DNA of 64,000 bases, taken from assembly GCA_017506865.1 (NCBI GenBank), contig JAFCMP010000138.1, positions 118,197 to 182,196 on the forward strand, given 5' to 3'. A program made the position numbers and the translations under genes. The stretch is from Tribonema minus. Its lineage: Eukaryota; Sar; Xanthophyceae; Tribonematales; Tribonemataceae. Below are positions 41,001 to 50,967 of this stretch, in pieces. The notes beneath the pieces are model-generated. The model was given only the letters and a program-made list of their open reading frames with translations, did no database searches and was not told the origin of the DNA. The first letter of the stretch is position 1. Each line of letters begins with the position of its first letter.

Positions 41001-43617
41001 TGCTGCTGCTGCTGGCGCTAGTGCGCTGGCGACACTGCCGCCATTGCAGTGGCGCACTGCGGCTGCAGTCGCGCTACTGCCGCGGCGGCGCCGCCGCTGC
41101 TGCTGCCGCGCCGCTGCTGCTGCCACGCTGCTGCTGCTGCTGTGCTAGGGCCACCATAGCGGCAGCTGGGCAGCGCACCCTGAATGAAAAACGGTTCACG
41201 CCAGCTTGTAAAGCTGCAGCGCTTGCATGCCGCCCCCTGCTACTGCAGAAACCGGCCAAACATTGTGAATTTGCCGCAGCACATACAGAAGCACAGGGAG
41301 CAGTGAAGTTGAAGTCTGCTCCCGGCATCAACTTCAAACGGGGCATGTCACCTGTGGGCATAGCCGCAGCGCCGTCTGGCGACGCCGACAGGCGCTTCCG
41401 TGACTGCTGCTGACCAGACCCTGCTGCTGCCGCCGGGGAGGCGCTGGGCTGCTTGACTGCGCAGTGGTCAGTAAGGACAAGTTGAAGTAGCAATGAGACA
41501 GGGGGAAGGGGACTGGGATGAAAACATACTGCTTGACTCCGCAGCGCTCAGGAAGGGGCAGTGACAGGAGCAATGAGAAGAGGGAAGCGGGGGACTGGGA
41601 TGGAAGTACGGGACCAGCACCAGCTGTCACTGTAGGCGCAGCATGACTTAATGCAGGCGCCGGTGCTGGCCGCTGTAGTGCGTCGGGAAGCGCGAGAAAA
41701 GTCTGCGGGGCGTTGCCGCAGCCGCGCTCGCGGAAACATCACCGCAGTGTGTTCACATGTCCAGGTGGAATAATGTTGAAGTTTACGCATGAACTGCTCA
41801 TCTCTGGCATCGACAACACCGACGGCTCGCTGCACAAACAGCGAGGGGACAACTGCGCGTTCCAGGACGCTGTTCTGGTGGGGTCTACGTCTTCAGTATA
41901 AATAAACATACACGGGCATGACCGCGCTTGGTATGCAAGGCGGATGAAACGACACATATAAAAATGCATGGTGTGCAGCAGTCACAGTTGCCGAGCACTC
42001 AAGCAGGTGGGAAGGAGCACTCATCATCTTGCCCTTGTCTGTAGTTCTGACTGGCAGCGCCCTAAGAGGGGCAGTTGAAGTTGGCTGTTGTGTGAAGTGA
42101 TCCACAATCACGTTAGGGGTCGACAATTCATCATGTGGTGCAAAGCTGGGGGCGCCTTTGAACAAGCTTAACTTATCTCGCCAGCCTGTCCTCTGTCAGG
42201 TCTGCTATACTCGATGAAGGCCATCCCAAGACGCGCGACCTGTGGACTGTAGGGCCCAAACCCTTGCCATGGGCCACAAACCCACTGCTAACTGAGGGCG
42301 CAGTGCCGCGCGCCGCATTTCATAGGCAGTACACCTCTCCGCTCGTTTGTGCGTTGAGCTGCTGCGGTCTTCTTCGCCGGCACTGCACCACAGCGACAAC
42401 AGCAAATGTGTCTACACGAATGCCTACACACACGCTGCGTACGCCGCACACCGCACCTGCGTGCGCGGCTGCCGCGGGCGCCCTCCCGGCGTCCACCGCC
42501 GCCACCGCCGCGCCCGCCGCAATGCCCTGCTGCTTCGCCTCCTCCGGCGTCAGCGACACGCGCCAGACCGTGACCGACGGCAGCGACCCGTACGCGTCCA
42601 CCCCCCCCGGGGGCGCCACCACCCCCCTCATCAGGTACCCCCCGAACGCGCTGCCCCCCTTGCCCTCCACGTTCCACCCACCCGCGCTGTTGCGCGTCCA
42701 CCGCAGGTCGCAGCGGTCCGCGATGCGGTCGCGCGCGTGCGTGTTGGGGTTGTTGAACATGTAGTACCCTATGTACGTGCCCGCGGGGGGCTCGCCGCCG
42801 CGCGCCGCGCCGTCCCACGCCTCCGGCGCCAGCTCGAAGTCCTCGTTCTTGCTCCTGATTTTGAAGTCCGCTTTCGACAGCGCCCATTTACCCTGGCGGG
42901 GGTGCGTACGAGATAGAGTTGCGAGCGGGGGCCGATGTGAATAGCAGTACCAGTCTGTGCTGTGCCGATGCAAAGGGTGACGTCATGGTGACAGCGCCGG
43001 AAGAGTTTGTTGAAGAACAAATGGCAGGCCAAATTGCACCAATTGGGCAAGCAGCAGTCAGTAAGACAAACTGATGTGAATTGTATCATCGATGCTGTTG
43101 GTGATCAATTCAGCCAAGTTGGCGCTATTATCAGGCTTCAACTGCCACCAGTGAGGCGGCTGCGTATACAAAGAGGCTGGTGCAAACAACAACCTCGCAA
43201 GTAGCCCAAGGACACAGCTGAAGGACATGGAAAAATATACGAAGTGATGGCTCGCAATTGAATGAATCCCATGCCACCGGGCAAGTGTCTGTGAGCTTTG
43301 ACAGTGCCCATGTTGCAACAATCTGCAGCCATGCTGCTCAAGGCGCATCGTGCCACACACATAACAGCTGTGCAGGCAAAAAGAGCGTGATTCACTCATT
43401 TTGACACCCAACGCAAATAACCGAGAGCCTTGATCACCGGGCAAGCTGTCTCCGAGCAGCAATCACTCACTTTTAAGGTCATGCTCTCCGGGTCCAGTTT
43501 GCCGAGCATTATCACCGCCGGACCGGCTTTTGGCCCCCGAGGCTTGGGCGCCGTCAGCGGCGCAGGAGCAATAAGCCCTGCTCCATCGCCATACCGCCCG
43601 CCAGTAGCAAAGCTCAT
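35001..43617 (-). CDS. Bromodomain protein with conserved N-terminal domain and acidic/coiled-coil tail, 9 exons
   Basis: Probably a nuclear acetyl-lysine reader. Exons in order: 43617-43471, 42892-42457, 41456-41352, 40866-40727, 39672-39499, 38816-38512, 37020-36782, 36287-35729, 35243-35001. Phases agree at every junction, which is the main evidence that this is one gene. The N terminus (GKWALSKADF ... GTYIGYYMFNNP ... GKGGSAFGGYLMRG) looks conserved but I cannot name it. The bromodomain runs from ACHSMLRSLW, with IPNYPSVIKSPMDFGTIRKRL, to DDFIADCRLVVANAIKFTPD. A NET-like helical part (VHRVPLDAVAPAHLRQLAELM) is tentative. A basic SRKRRR segment, the acidic GESDDEEVLDDDDF and a Glu/Lys/Ala coiled coil follow. 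Oddity: exon 6 (305 bases) needs a frame change in its GC-rich repeat. A 41-base intron (38650-38610 region) would restore it. Confidence 0.78.
35548..35570. repeat. Interstitial telomere repeat
   Basis: CTAACCCTAACCTTAACCCTAAG in the last intron of the bromodomain gene, next to partly repeated CTGCACCCTCTC and TACTCTGCG strings. Confidence 0.8.
36301..36322. repeat. G22 homopolymer (C22 on the gene strand)
   Basis: On the minus strand it is a C22 run lying 11 bases before the CTCCAG acceptor of bromodomain-gene exon 8, evidently serving as the polypyrimidine tract. The length may be uncertain in the assembly. Confidence 0.85.
36960..37720 (-). repeat. Acceptor-side tandem array before bromodomain-gene exon 7
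   Basis: The exon start (QHAPRDAAFAWAVW on the minus strand) with its CGCAG acceptor occurs with AG near 37021 (true), 37207, 37391 and 37559, spaced about 186, 184 and 167. A fifth copy near 37680-37715 lacks the acceptor. Intron linkers between copies also match (GAAGCG, GTGACTGA and similar). Confidence 0.9.
37985..38560 (-). repeat. Donor-side copies after bromodomain-gene exon 6
   Basis: The exon end (LVKDTARLFKVLSAAA plus GTGAGTC on the minus strand, at 38512) is copied at about 38345-38405 as LVKDAARLFNVLSTAA plus GTGAGTC. Two further units headed by ATCACGAATGCGCTGTCCC at about 37990 and 38228 show the same tandem growth in the linker. Confidence 0.85.
38838..38870. repeat. G-rich homopolymer cluster
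   Basis: G10-T-G12-T-G6. On the gene strand it is a C tract upstream of the CGCTCAG acceptor of bromodomain-gene exon 6 (exon start 38816). Confidence 0.85.
39105..39515 (-). repeat. Donor-side tandem array after bromodomain-gene exon 5
   Basis: The exon end, GCGTACCACAGTCCC plus GTGAGTGC on the minus strand (true donor at 39498), is repeated at about 39360, 39245 and 39110. The units share the linker GTTGACGTTGAGAAG ... CATGCAGCAGCAAACATCGAGG on the plus strand. Spacing is about 115-135 bases. Confidence 0.9.
39640..39860 (-). repeat. Acceptor-side pair before bromodomain-gene exon 5
   Basis: The exon start (CACTCTATGCTCCGCAGCCT, encoding HSMLRSLWESPEV) with a GCGCGCTGCGCAG/GCGCGCTGCGACAG acceptor is present at the true exon (39672) and again at about 39843-39795. 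Linkers contain paired TTGAAGTT motifs (39717, 39751, 39891, 39914). Confidence 0.85.
40613..40637. repeat. Interstitial telomere repeat
   Basis: CTAACCCTGACCCTAACCCTAACCC in bromodomain-gene intron 4. It follows GGCCAAGGCTGC, which has no copy that I recognise nearby. Confidence 0.85.
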
Positions 43618-44060
43618 GGTGTGTATATTGGCTGATCTGAGGACTTTTCCTGAGCGCTGCCGCTTTTCTCACAAACCCCCTAATAGGGCCCCTATTAGCT
43701 GGGCACACTGGGGGGGGCAGCAGAAACGATGGACCGCATCTCTGCTCTGTGCACATGCTGGCTGAAGTCATTCCTGTGCTCGGGCAGCTGCCCCGACATT
43801 ACGCGCTGAATGGGCTGGAGACGCAGGACAGTGCTTACTTAAAGCGACATCGGAGAAAAGCCGCGACCGAAGTTAAATGCGCGCTGTCAGGTGCATGAGA
43901 TAGGGGAAGCCTCTGTTCCATCGTCCAAGGGAATGCGAGATCGGCACAACCCATGGCATCGCATCAGCATATTCCCCACATCAAGAGTGCAAAAAGGATT
44001 CCGCATCACTTATATTCCAGTGAGTTATGGTAGCACTGGACTACATGGTGCCGGTCTCGC
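43618..44060. other. 5' flank of the bromodomain gene
   Basis: No other gene recognised. It should contain the promoter of the minus-strand gene that starts at 43617. Confidence 0.45.
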
Positions 44061-44075
44061 CAGATCAATCACAAA

Positions 44076-44262
44076 GCTGCAGCCGCAGTCAGCGATCGCT
44101 GCTGACAGCAAGGAAACTTGACGCGCTCGCACTCCTACCACACAGGACCAAGTAATGTCTGCAGCAAGGTCCACACTAACCCCCAGCTATTTGCGGAGAG
44201 AAGCGCTATGCCAGCTTGCAACGGCCCTGGGGAATGATCTCTGCGTGGTGGATGTAAGTTAT
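44076..44262. repeat. Diverged repeat pair, first copy
   Basis: Shares AAAGCTGC..., GCTGACAGCAAGG, AATGTCTGCAGCAAGGT, GCCAGCTTG and CGGCCCTGGG-type blocks, in the same order, with 45096-45300. On the minus strand the second copy reads SIMAQGRYKLA, so both may be remnants of a coding sequence. The source gene is not identified. Confidence 0.6.
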
Positions 44263-44334
44263 ACTGGCCGGCGCAGATGGTATCTCATACACGAAATCAG
44301 TGATGAAATCACACAATGCCTTAAGTGGTCGGCG

Positions 44335-44930
44335 ACCTGCTCACGCTGTGCCACCACGTGCTGGTGGTACTGCAGGCACCATCACACAGGCAACCTGTTC
44401 TGATGCCACTCAGGCGATGGAGCAGCATCTGCACGGCGGCCTCAGAGTCCAAGGTTGGGACCTGATGAGAGGTGGCATTACCGTCGTCAATGAGTGTGGC
44501 TTCAGCAGGGAGGACCTGGCGGCAAGGCAGCAGCCAGCGGGGGTGTGTGATGACCAGAATCAGGGGATACGATGAGTGCCATTCAGCAAGTGTCACTGAA
44601 TGTCACACGCTGAGGGCCCCTGAGTGCCACTCACTCACTGGCACTCACCAGAGTCATCGACCCCTCATGTAGTGCCACTGAGTGCCTCTGGTTCTTGTCA
44701 GCAGCGCTCTTAGACCCCCTTTGCTGGCTACTGATGCCGCGAGGTCCTCCTCGCTGACGCCACGTTCGTCGACGACGGTGATGCCACATCTCAGAGGTCC
44801 CAGCCCTGCACTCTAGCATCGCCGTGCAGATGCTGCGCCAGCGCCTTTGCGGCACGAGCAGAAGTCGCCTGTGATTTGGGTGCGTGCAGTACCACCAGCA
44901 CTGTTGTGGCGTGCACAGAGTGAGCAGCGT
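44335..44930. repeat. Large imperfect inverted repeat (foldback)
   Basis: The left arm (about 44335-44545) and the reverse complement of the right arm (about 44695-44930) share CAGCATCTGCACGGCG, GTGCTGGTGGTACTGCA, GGCATYACCGTCGTC and GAGGACCT blocks, with a spacer of about 150 bases. Both arms can be read as related peptides (HLHGGLRVQGWDL and HLHGDARVQGWDL), suggesting two decayed coding fragments head to head. No transposase or terminal motif is seen. Confidence 0.7.
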
Positions 44931-46672
44931 CACCATTCACTTGGAGCATCACATGCTTTCATGTATGGAGTACAAATCTGCATTGACGTTGACCACCAGA
45001 ACGCACGCATGATTCTCCTTCGTCTGTACATGAGCAAGTTGAATGCATACTGGATGAATTAGAAAACACCAGATTCCGTAGACATTTGTCAAGCTCAAAG
45101 CTGCGGAAGCATCACAGTCACCAATGACTGCTGACAGCAAGGATATGTAACGTGCGCTTGCCCTGCCGTGAAGGGCCAGGCAATGTCTGCAGCAAGGTAG
45201 CCATAATGCAAGCTCCCATGGCCCAGGGCTACTTGATCGCGGAGACATTCGTTCGGAGCCATTGGTGCCAGCTTGTACCGGCCCTGGGCCATGATGCTCT
45301 GCGAGGCAGATATTGGCGCTATAAGGGCCACTGTCTCACGCTGCGCTCGTCAAGAACGCGCTTGTCAAAATCTGCACCCGAATCCAGCTCTCTTGCAACT
45401 CTGGCGGAGTGTACTAAGTACTTGTGGAGTGCATGAGGCGCTTCATTGTTGCCTGGTCACCACAAGACTCGGCAGGTATCTTCACGGCGTTATTGCCAAG
45501 AAACAGTGGAGGATTGCAAAGGCGCTAGGGCCACTTTCAACAGGGGCTAGCTTTGGGACCAGGCCTCAGCAATTGCAACCAGAACAGGCATTTTCTGTCA
45601 TTTGCCAACAATGCAATGGACCTCCTGACTCTGACCCCTGTCATTTACCATTTCCCCATTTCGTGCTTTTCACCAACAAGAGTACGGCACACACAATTTT
45701 GACCCCACTCACCTAGCTGGACATTGACGAGCGCTGCTCAGGACACTTGTGTCGACACAACGCATCTCAGCACCTGCGCGAGTGCATTGTTGACGCTTGG
45801 GCACACACTAGCAGCAAGCATGGCACTCTGTGTGAACAGGCGACTTGTGCAAAGATGTGCAGTGCCAGACAATGACTGCAACCGTCAAATGAGCAATGAA
45901 TGACATGCTCGCCGCATCCAGAACTACAGGCCTCACACAATGCGAAGCAACTTCTTCGCAGCACGCTTGCAACACTTGAGCGCTACAGGTGACGCATGCC
46001 AAACCCAGTACATAAACACAGCATTGCAAAGAGGGTCATCAGCACCGCGCGAACCACACATCCTGAGCCTCAAGGCGTCTGTGTTTGTCAGAGGTTTCAT
46101 TATACAGCTGTTGCCCTTGCAATATCTATCCTAACCAGCACTAAGAGGGAGCCAGTTCGCCGTCACGAGCTTGCTGGCTGCGCCTTCTGCTAGGAACAGC
46201 ACCAGCACGGCACACAAAAACAGCCAGAAGTAGACATTAGGTGCAAGTGGTGATGCTCATCATGGTGTATACTGCAATGTATCACGCGAAGCATGAGAAA
46301 GGACAACAGCAGCGCAGCAAGTAGGTGCGCTACAAACAGGTGCTACAGGAGACGGGCATGCTCATACATACGAGGCCCCCCTGTTGTCGTCCCCGTTTTG
46401 GTGGTTTCCACCTGCATGTAAGCGTGTCGCGACTGCTATTAATGATTGTAGGGGGCCGCAAACGGCGGCCTCAAACACGGGCAATGCGGCTACACCCCGT
46501 GCAATGCTACTGGTGACAAGACTCAGCGGAATAGCACAGGCTAGTAGAGAGTCTCTTCAGGCGCTGGTATCAGTGTTGCTACACGCGGCACAAGACTCAC
46601 AAGTCAGGAACTTGAGGTGGCATGGCTCAGCGGAGTAGCTGCGCGCCAGCTCTGCCCTGCTGCTGAAGCTGG
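44931..46672. other. Region without a recognised gene
   Basis: It contains the second copy of the diverged repeat (45096-45300). Otherwise only short unsupported frames are present, and I see no RNA gene or mobile element. Confidence 0.45.
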
Positions 46673-47330
46673 CTACTGACGCAGCAGTAGTTTGTGAAAG
46701 CGAGGGTGCCAAGTCAAAGCAGCGCTCACCTGTGCATCGATACCATCCCAGCACGCCTCAAACTTCCGTTGCAGTTCCCGGCACGGCAGGAAATGGTTCT
46801 TGTACGTGTGCTTCAAGCAGTCTTTCCACTCGTTGAAGCTTTCGCTGCAGTGCGTCTCCACCTTGTTCAGCCTGTGCAGACCAAAAGCGACATTTTTTTG
46901 TCACATACACAAGTCAATTGCCTCCTGTCGTAAAAACGCAATGCTTATGGCATTTGCAGCGGTTTGCATGATTTCTGTGTGCTCAAGTCTGCCACCTGAT
47001 TTGACCTCAACTTTGCAGAACAAGTGTGCCAAAACATCTGAATGCACGCCACCATGCAGACAATAGATCATTGAACAATCCGTGATCATCTCAGTCGAGT
47101 GCACAATCCTTTTGTAGCAGGCACTACAACACTGCAAAGGCGACCCGAGCGGTGAACCTTACTCACGTGGCGTTGACGCAGGCAGTGACATAGTATCCCT
47201 GTGCAAGGCACTTCTCTGGGTTCAAGTCCACATCTTTGCACTCGAAGAAAGCCACGTTCTCACGAGCGCACTCCTTTCCGATCAGCTTGGAGGCAGCCCA
47301 CAGTACATCCCCAGTTGGGCCTGCACTCAT
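46673..47330 (-). CDS. NDUFA8: NDUFA8-type complex I subunit (double CHCH, four CX9C motifs)
   Basis: An accessory subunit of mitochondrial NADH dehydrogenase, expected on the intermembrane-space side and imported by the Mia40 relay. Exon 1 (47330-47167) starts MSAGPTGDVLWAASKL and holds CX9C pairs C21/C31 and C41/C51. Exon 2 (46871-46730) holds two more CX9C pairs (CSESFNEWKDC and CRELQRKFEAC) and the phase joins as T-LNKVE. Four CX9C motifs in this spacing identify the NDUFA8 family rather than simpler CHCH proteins. The end is uncertain. Either exon 2 reads on for 17 residues to TAG at 46675-46673, or an intron from 46729 ends right at that TAG. About 102-120 aa, shorter than the animal protein, so a further exon is possible. 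Confidence 0.85.
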
Positions 47331-48010
47331 GATGCCTGGTGCTCTCTGCCTCCGCTCCTGTGTTGCAGCGCGCCTGCGCCAGACCTGGAGATCTTAGCAC
47401 GCCAGTTTGCCGTTGACTATGTTATTGCACTCACACACACCTATGCAACAAAAAGCTTGATTTTTTTTTCAGCCCACTTCCTGAGCGCTGCCATGTGTTG
47501 AAGAAAAGACTTCTTTCCACGTTGACTTGACTTTTTGTGTTTGGTTTTCTTTACAGCATACTACGCACCAACACACTCACAAACATGCGTGCCACTCACG
47601 CACACACACAATCCAGGAGTTGCGTAAAAGTATGTGACCGTGAGTGGGACACGATCCCAAAATGTCCATGCTGCACCACCCTTGAAAACCTCGAACATGC
47701 AGGTGATGCCAGGCGATCATATGCACATGCCAAAAAGCCCATGCCATTGACTCAAGATTGTCGTGTGGGGTGTATGCATGTCTATTTGTTTTGATCAAGC
47801 TTTTGATCCCATCCCTGTCCCTCATGAAATTGTGTTGGATGTGCTTTCCCCCGTGAGTTTGGACATCCATCAGTCCGAAACCCTGTAAGCCGGTCCTGCC
47901 GCAAAGTTCTCTATCCAGTGCGTCACCAGCACCAGCCAGTGACCATGAACAGCTATACACGCCGCGAGCTACACAGCATCATGCTGTGTTGAAGTAAATC
48001 AATGTGGTTT
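47331..48010. other. Intergenic region
   Basis: Upstream of the NDUFA8-type gene and downstream of the methyltransferase gene, both on the minus strand. A T-run lies at 47462-47470. No gene recognised. Confidence 0.5.
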
Positions 48011-49922
48011 TCAAGCTGCGCGACCTGGTGTGCACTCCACTGCCCTGAACAAGCCCGCCGCACACTTGTAGCTGTGCACTACCGTCAGCCCCGCGCTACG
48101 AGCCAGAGCCTCCACATCTTGGTTCCAGACGCAGCCCTTGCTGATGCGTGACAGTGCTCCGGCGGTGAGGTCCTGATGATACAGCAGGTAAAAGTGACAG
48201 CAAGGCAAGTGCACAAGCGAGTTGGGTTGCTGGTCTACTTGGCCTTGCAGTCTGTGCATGCGGCAGACAGGGAGTGCCCCGCATTGGAGGGGCATATGAT
48301 ATGTAGCAGGCAAGTCGGCAGCGATTGCGCTTTCCCCTGCAAAGACAGTGAGCTGAAAGCATTGCACATAGCGGTGCACCACAAGTACAACTAGTCTTGT
48401 ACTAAGGACTGGCACAGAATAATCATCCAGATTTGTCGCTAATTCACAATGACTTTGGGACATTAAGGCGCTCATGGCCTCTATTGCCTTGCATGCTTTG
48501 AGCTTGTACCAGTGACTAAGCCCCAGAGCAACAGAATGTGCATGCAGACACTTGCCGACTGAACGCCCGCGTGCAATGGCAGATGATGTGCATGTTCCGA
48601 GACACAGTTCAACAATGCGGGAGTAAGTGGTGTTGCGAGGTCACCTCGACTATTCCATGTCGAAAGCATCAGACAGCACAAGCAACGCCGGTGGGGCTAC
48701 GCACGAGAAAGACAATAGGCAAGTTGTGGTAGTGGCGCTGGTCGATGCTACATGAAAGCATCAGGTCCATGGACAACAGAGGCCACCATCTATTGCATAT
48801 TGTCTCTCAAGCTCAAAGGCGTTGCGCCATCTGTTCCCACTTGCCTGGTAGGCACCTAACAAAGGCACTTCACTCTTGCTGTTCTCCAGCAGCAACACCC
48901 GTCCATTGGTTGCGCAGACCCTCCCCATCTCGCGCAGTGCTGTCGTAGTGCGAGCACAAGGAAGTCATGATGCGCAGCAGACTGTCAGGCAACAGACGGC
49001 AAGATGAGGGACGTGCCATTTGACACTAGTCAATACGGTCTACGTAGATGTGCTTGCAAGAGTGACCTCAACAGCAAGTCCGCGTTGAGTGGCCACTAGT
49101 TTTCATCGTTTGAACTCATGTCAGCAGTGTCATGGACAGCGTAAAGACTATCTGCCACTATCAGACCCACCTGCCACTGGGTCGCCGAAGACACACAGCC
49201 CGAATGTGTCGACCACCGTGTCAAATGTCCCATCCCTAAACTTCAACTGCTCCACATCCATCTCATGATAGGCGGCAATGTCCTGCAACCCTGCCTCCAC
49301 GCCTCGTTGTTCCGCCTGGCAAGCGGCGGCCAAGAGACAGCAGCGTTCGTCATCTGTACTCGCGAAATCATGTACTCATGGGAGTATTACATTTGAGCGA
49401 TCATCACGTGCTGCTGCAGGTGGCACGAACCTGCGCCAGCATGGATGGGCTCAGATCTACCGCATCTATCTGGGAAACCCTATCACGGCGGTAGTAGGGC
49501 AGATTGAGGCCGGTTCCCACAGCCACTTCCAGCACCCGGCCTCGCGCCGTTGATGTCATGATCTGTCTCAGCTGGTCTATGCCAAGGCCCTGGGCCATGA
49601 TGCTGCCATCTAGCCCGTCGTAGCTCGAGGCGAAGGTATCATATGACTGCTTGGCGAAGGCTTTGTCGCTATAATCATCTGACGCCAGGCATGGCGCTGC
49701 TGTTAAAACTTCTGCTGCAGCAAGCCCTATAGCTACATGCTGCAAGGCGGAGCGCCTAGATAGCTGTCGCTGGTGTTGCTGCACTGGGTTGGTCGAAGCA
49801 GTCATAGCAAACCCGCCACATCTCCAGAATGCTGCGTGACCAAGCCATGACTCGCTGCATTGTAAGCTCGAGAGGCACAAGGCACAACACAATGTTGTCC
49901 GAACCATCTTCAGTGGACTCAC
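48011..49922 (-). CDS. SAM-dependent methyltransferase with plastid/lumen-like leader, 4 exons
   Basis: Class I (Methyltransf_11-like) enzyme. Exons: 49922-49431, 49315-49171, 48939-48845 and 48172-48011, all in phase, 297 aa. Motifs: YDTFASSYDGLDG, SAM-binding LEVAVGTGLNLPYY, IDAVDLSPSML, then DVEQLKFRDGTFDTVVDTF, RVLLLENSKS and the C-terminal YQDLTAGALSRISKGC. The third intron uses a GC donor (CAG then GCAAGT), supported by the YQ-D junction. The N terminus has a hydrophobic start and GHAAFW (possible signal peptide and plastid cleavage motif), then SRRSALQHVAIGLAAAEV...CLASDD, like a Tat thylakoid leader. An internal Met at 49805 is an alternative start (258 aa). The substrate is unknown; relatives act on small molecules such as quinones or lipids. 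Confidence 0.83.
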
Positions 49923-50057
49923 TGTACGGCAAAACAGGTGACTTGCCTATTGCGAAGTTAGGACTCGTTTCACGAGTCTGTCTCATGTCCTGGGTACGAG
50001 GCAAGGGCCAGCACCTATGGCGACAGAAGTATGCATGTGCGGTGTCCAATGTCTCTC

Positions 50058-50115
50058 TCCTAGGAAAAAGATGCCAAAGATTCCCTTGTAAATGATAAAA
50101 GTAATGTTGCAAGTG
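50058..50115. repeat. Dispersed copy of the right-end repeat
   Basis: AAAAAGATGCCAAAGATTCC, then CTTGTAAATGATAAAAGTAA and TGTTGCAAGTGAGC. It matches the units at 62985-63040 and 63590-63640, so that repeat is not confined to the Helitron flank. It lies about 140 bases upstream of the methyltransferase start. Confidence 0.7.
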
Positions 50116-50499
50116 AGCCTCAATGGCGAAGTCTACATACATGATCACATCACCTTGCGCCGGCACCATGCCCAGTTCGGCAGAGAGCACCATATGCACA
50201 CTATTGGCAATGCCATCAATACATGCTCAAATGCAGCTTCAAAGATGTTACATGCAAGGCGAAGTAGAGCATTTGCACTCGTCTCATCTCACAGTGCACA
50301 TGCAGTCAGCGAGAATGAAGTGGAGCGCCTTCAACGACCACAATGCTAGCCAATAACATGTAATTTCCACAAAAGGGCAAGTACAAGTTACATCTCAGCG
50401 CACATGTGTAAGCAACGAGTGCGTCAAATGAAGACCCCAGCACGACAAGACAAAGAGAGACAGGTGAGAAGTTGCCACAGTATCAGCCGACTTTGAATG

Positions 50500-50850
50500 C
50501 GAATGTACATTATGAACACATGCACACGGCATTGTGTAGGCGGGCGCGTGCACAGTAGAAGTAGCCAATGACTTGCCAAATGACTTGCCAGACACACAGA
50601 GAAGCTGCATGAGTGCATCACAGCACTGTGCAGCGTACCTGCTTTAACATAGCTGCATCGGTGCACCGCAGGCACAAGGCACTGTGCAGGCGGGCGCGTG
50701 CACACTACAATTAGGCAATTACTCGACGAACACAAGCTGCAGTAGCGCACCGCTGGCATAAAAGCACTGTGCAGGCACGAGTGACACTGTGCGACTGCAG
50801 GCACAGAAGCACTGTGCAGGCCGATGCGTGCACATTACAAACATGAAATG
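50500..50850. repeat. Decayed tandem repeat with CACTGTGCAGGCGGGCGCGT
   Basis: Units near 50525, 50684, 50765 and 50810 share CACTGTGCAGGC followed by GCGTGCACANTA and GCAATGACT-type sequence. It lies downstream of the unrecognised Cys-rich gene, and no coding potential is seen. Confidence 0.7.
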
Positions 50851-50967
50851 ACTTCGCAATGCACAGCACCGTCGTGAGTGCACCGTCGGCGCAAGAAGCG
50901 ATAGGGGCGCGACTGACAATTTGCTACAGCGCAACTGTCGCCATGCATGCGCCACACGCCCACGAAG

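Noticed and set aside
44155-44403. Short plus-strand gene starting MSAARSTLTPSYL
   Set aside because: It runs through the repeat pair and into the foldback arm, so its frame is a by-product of repeats.
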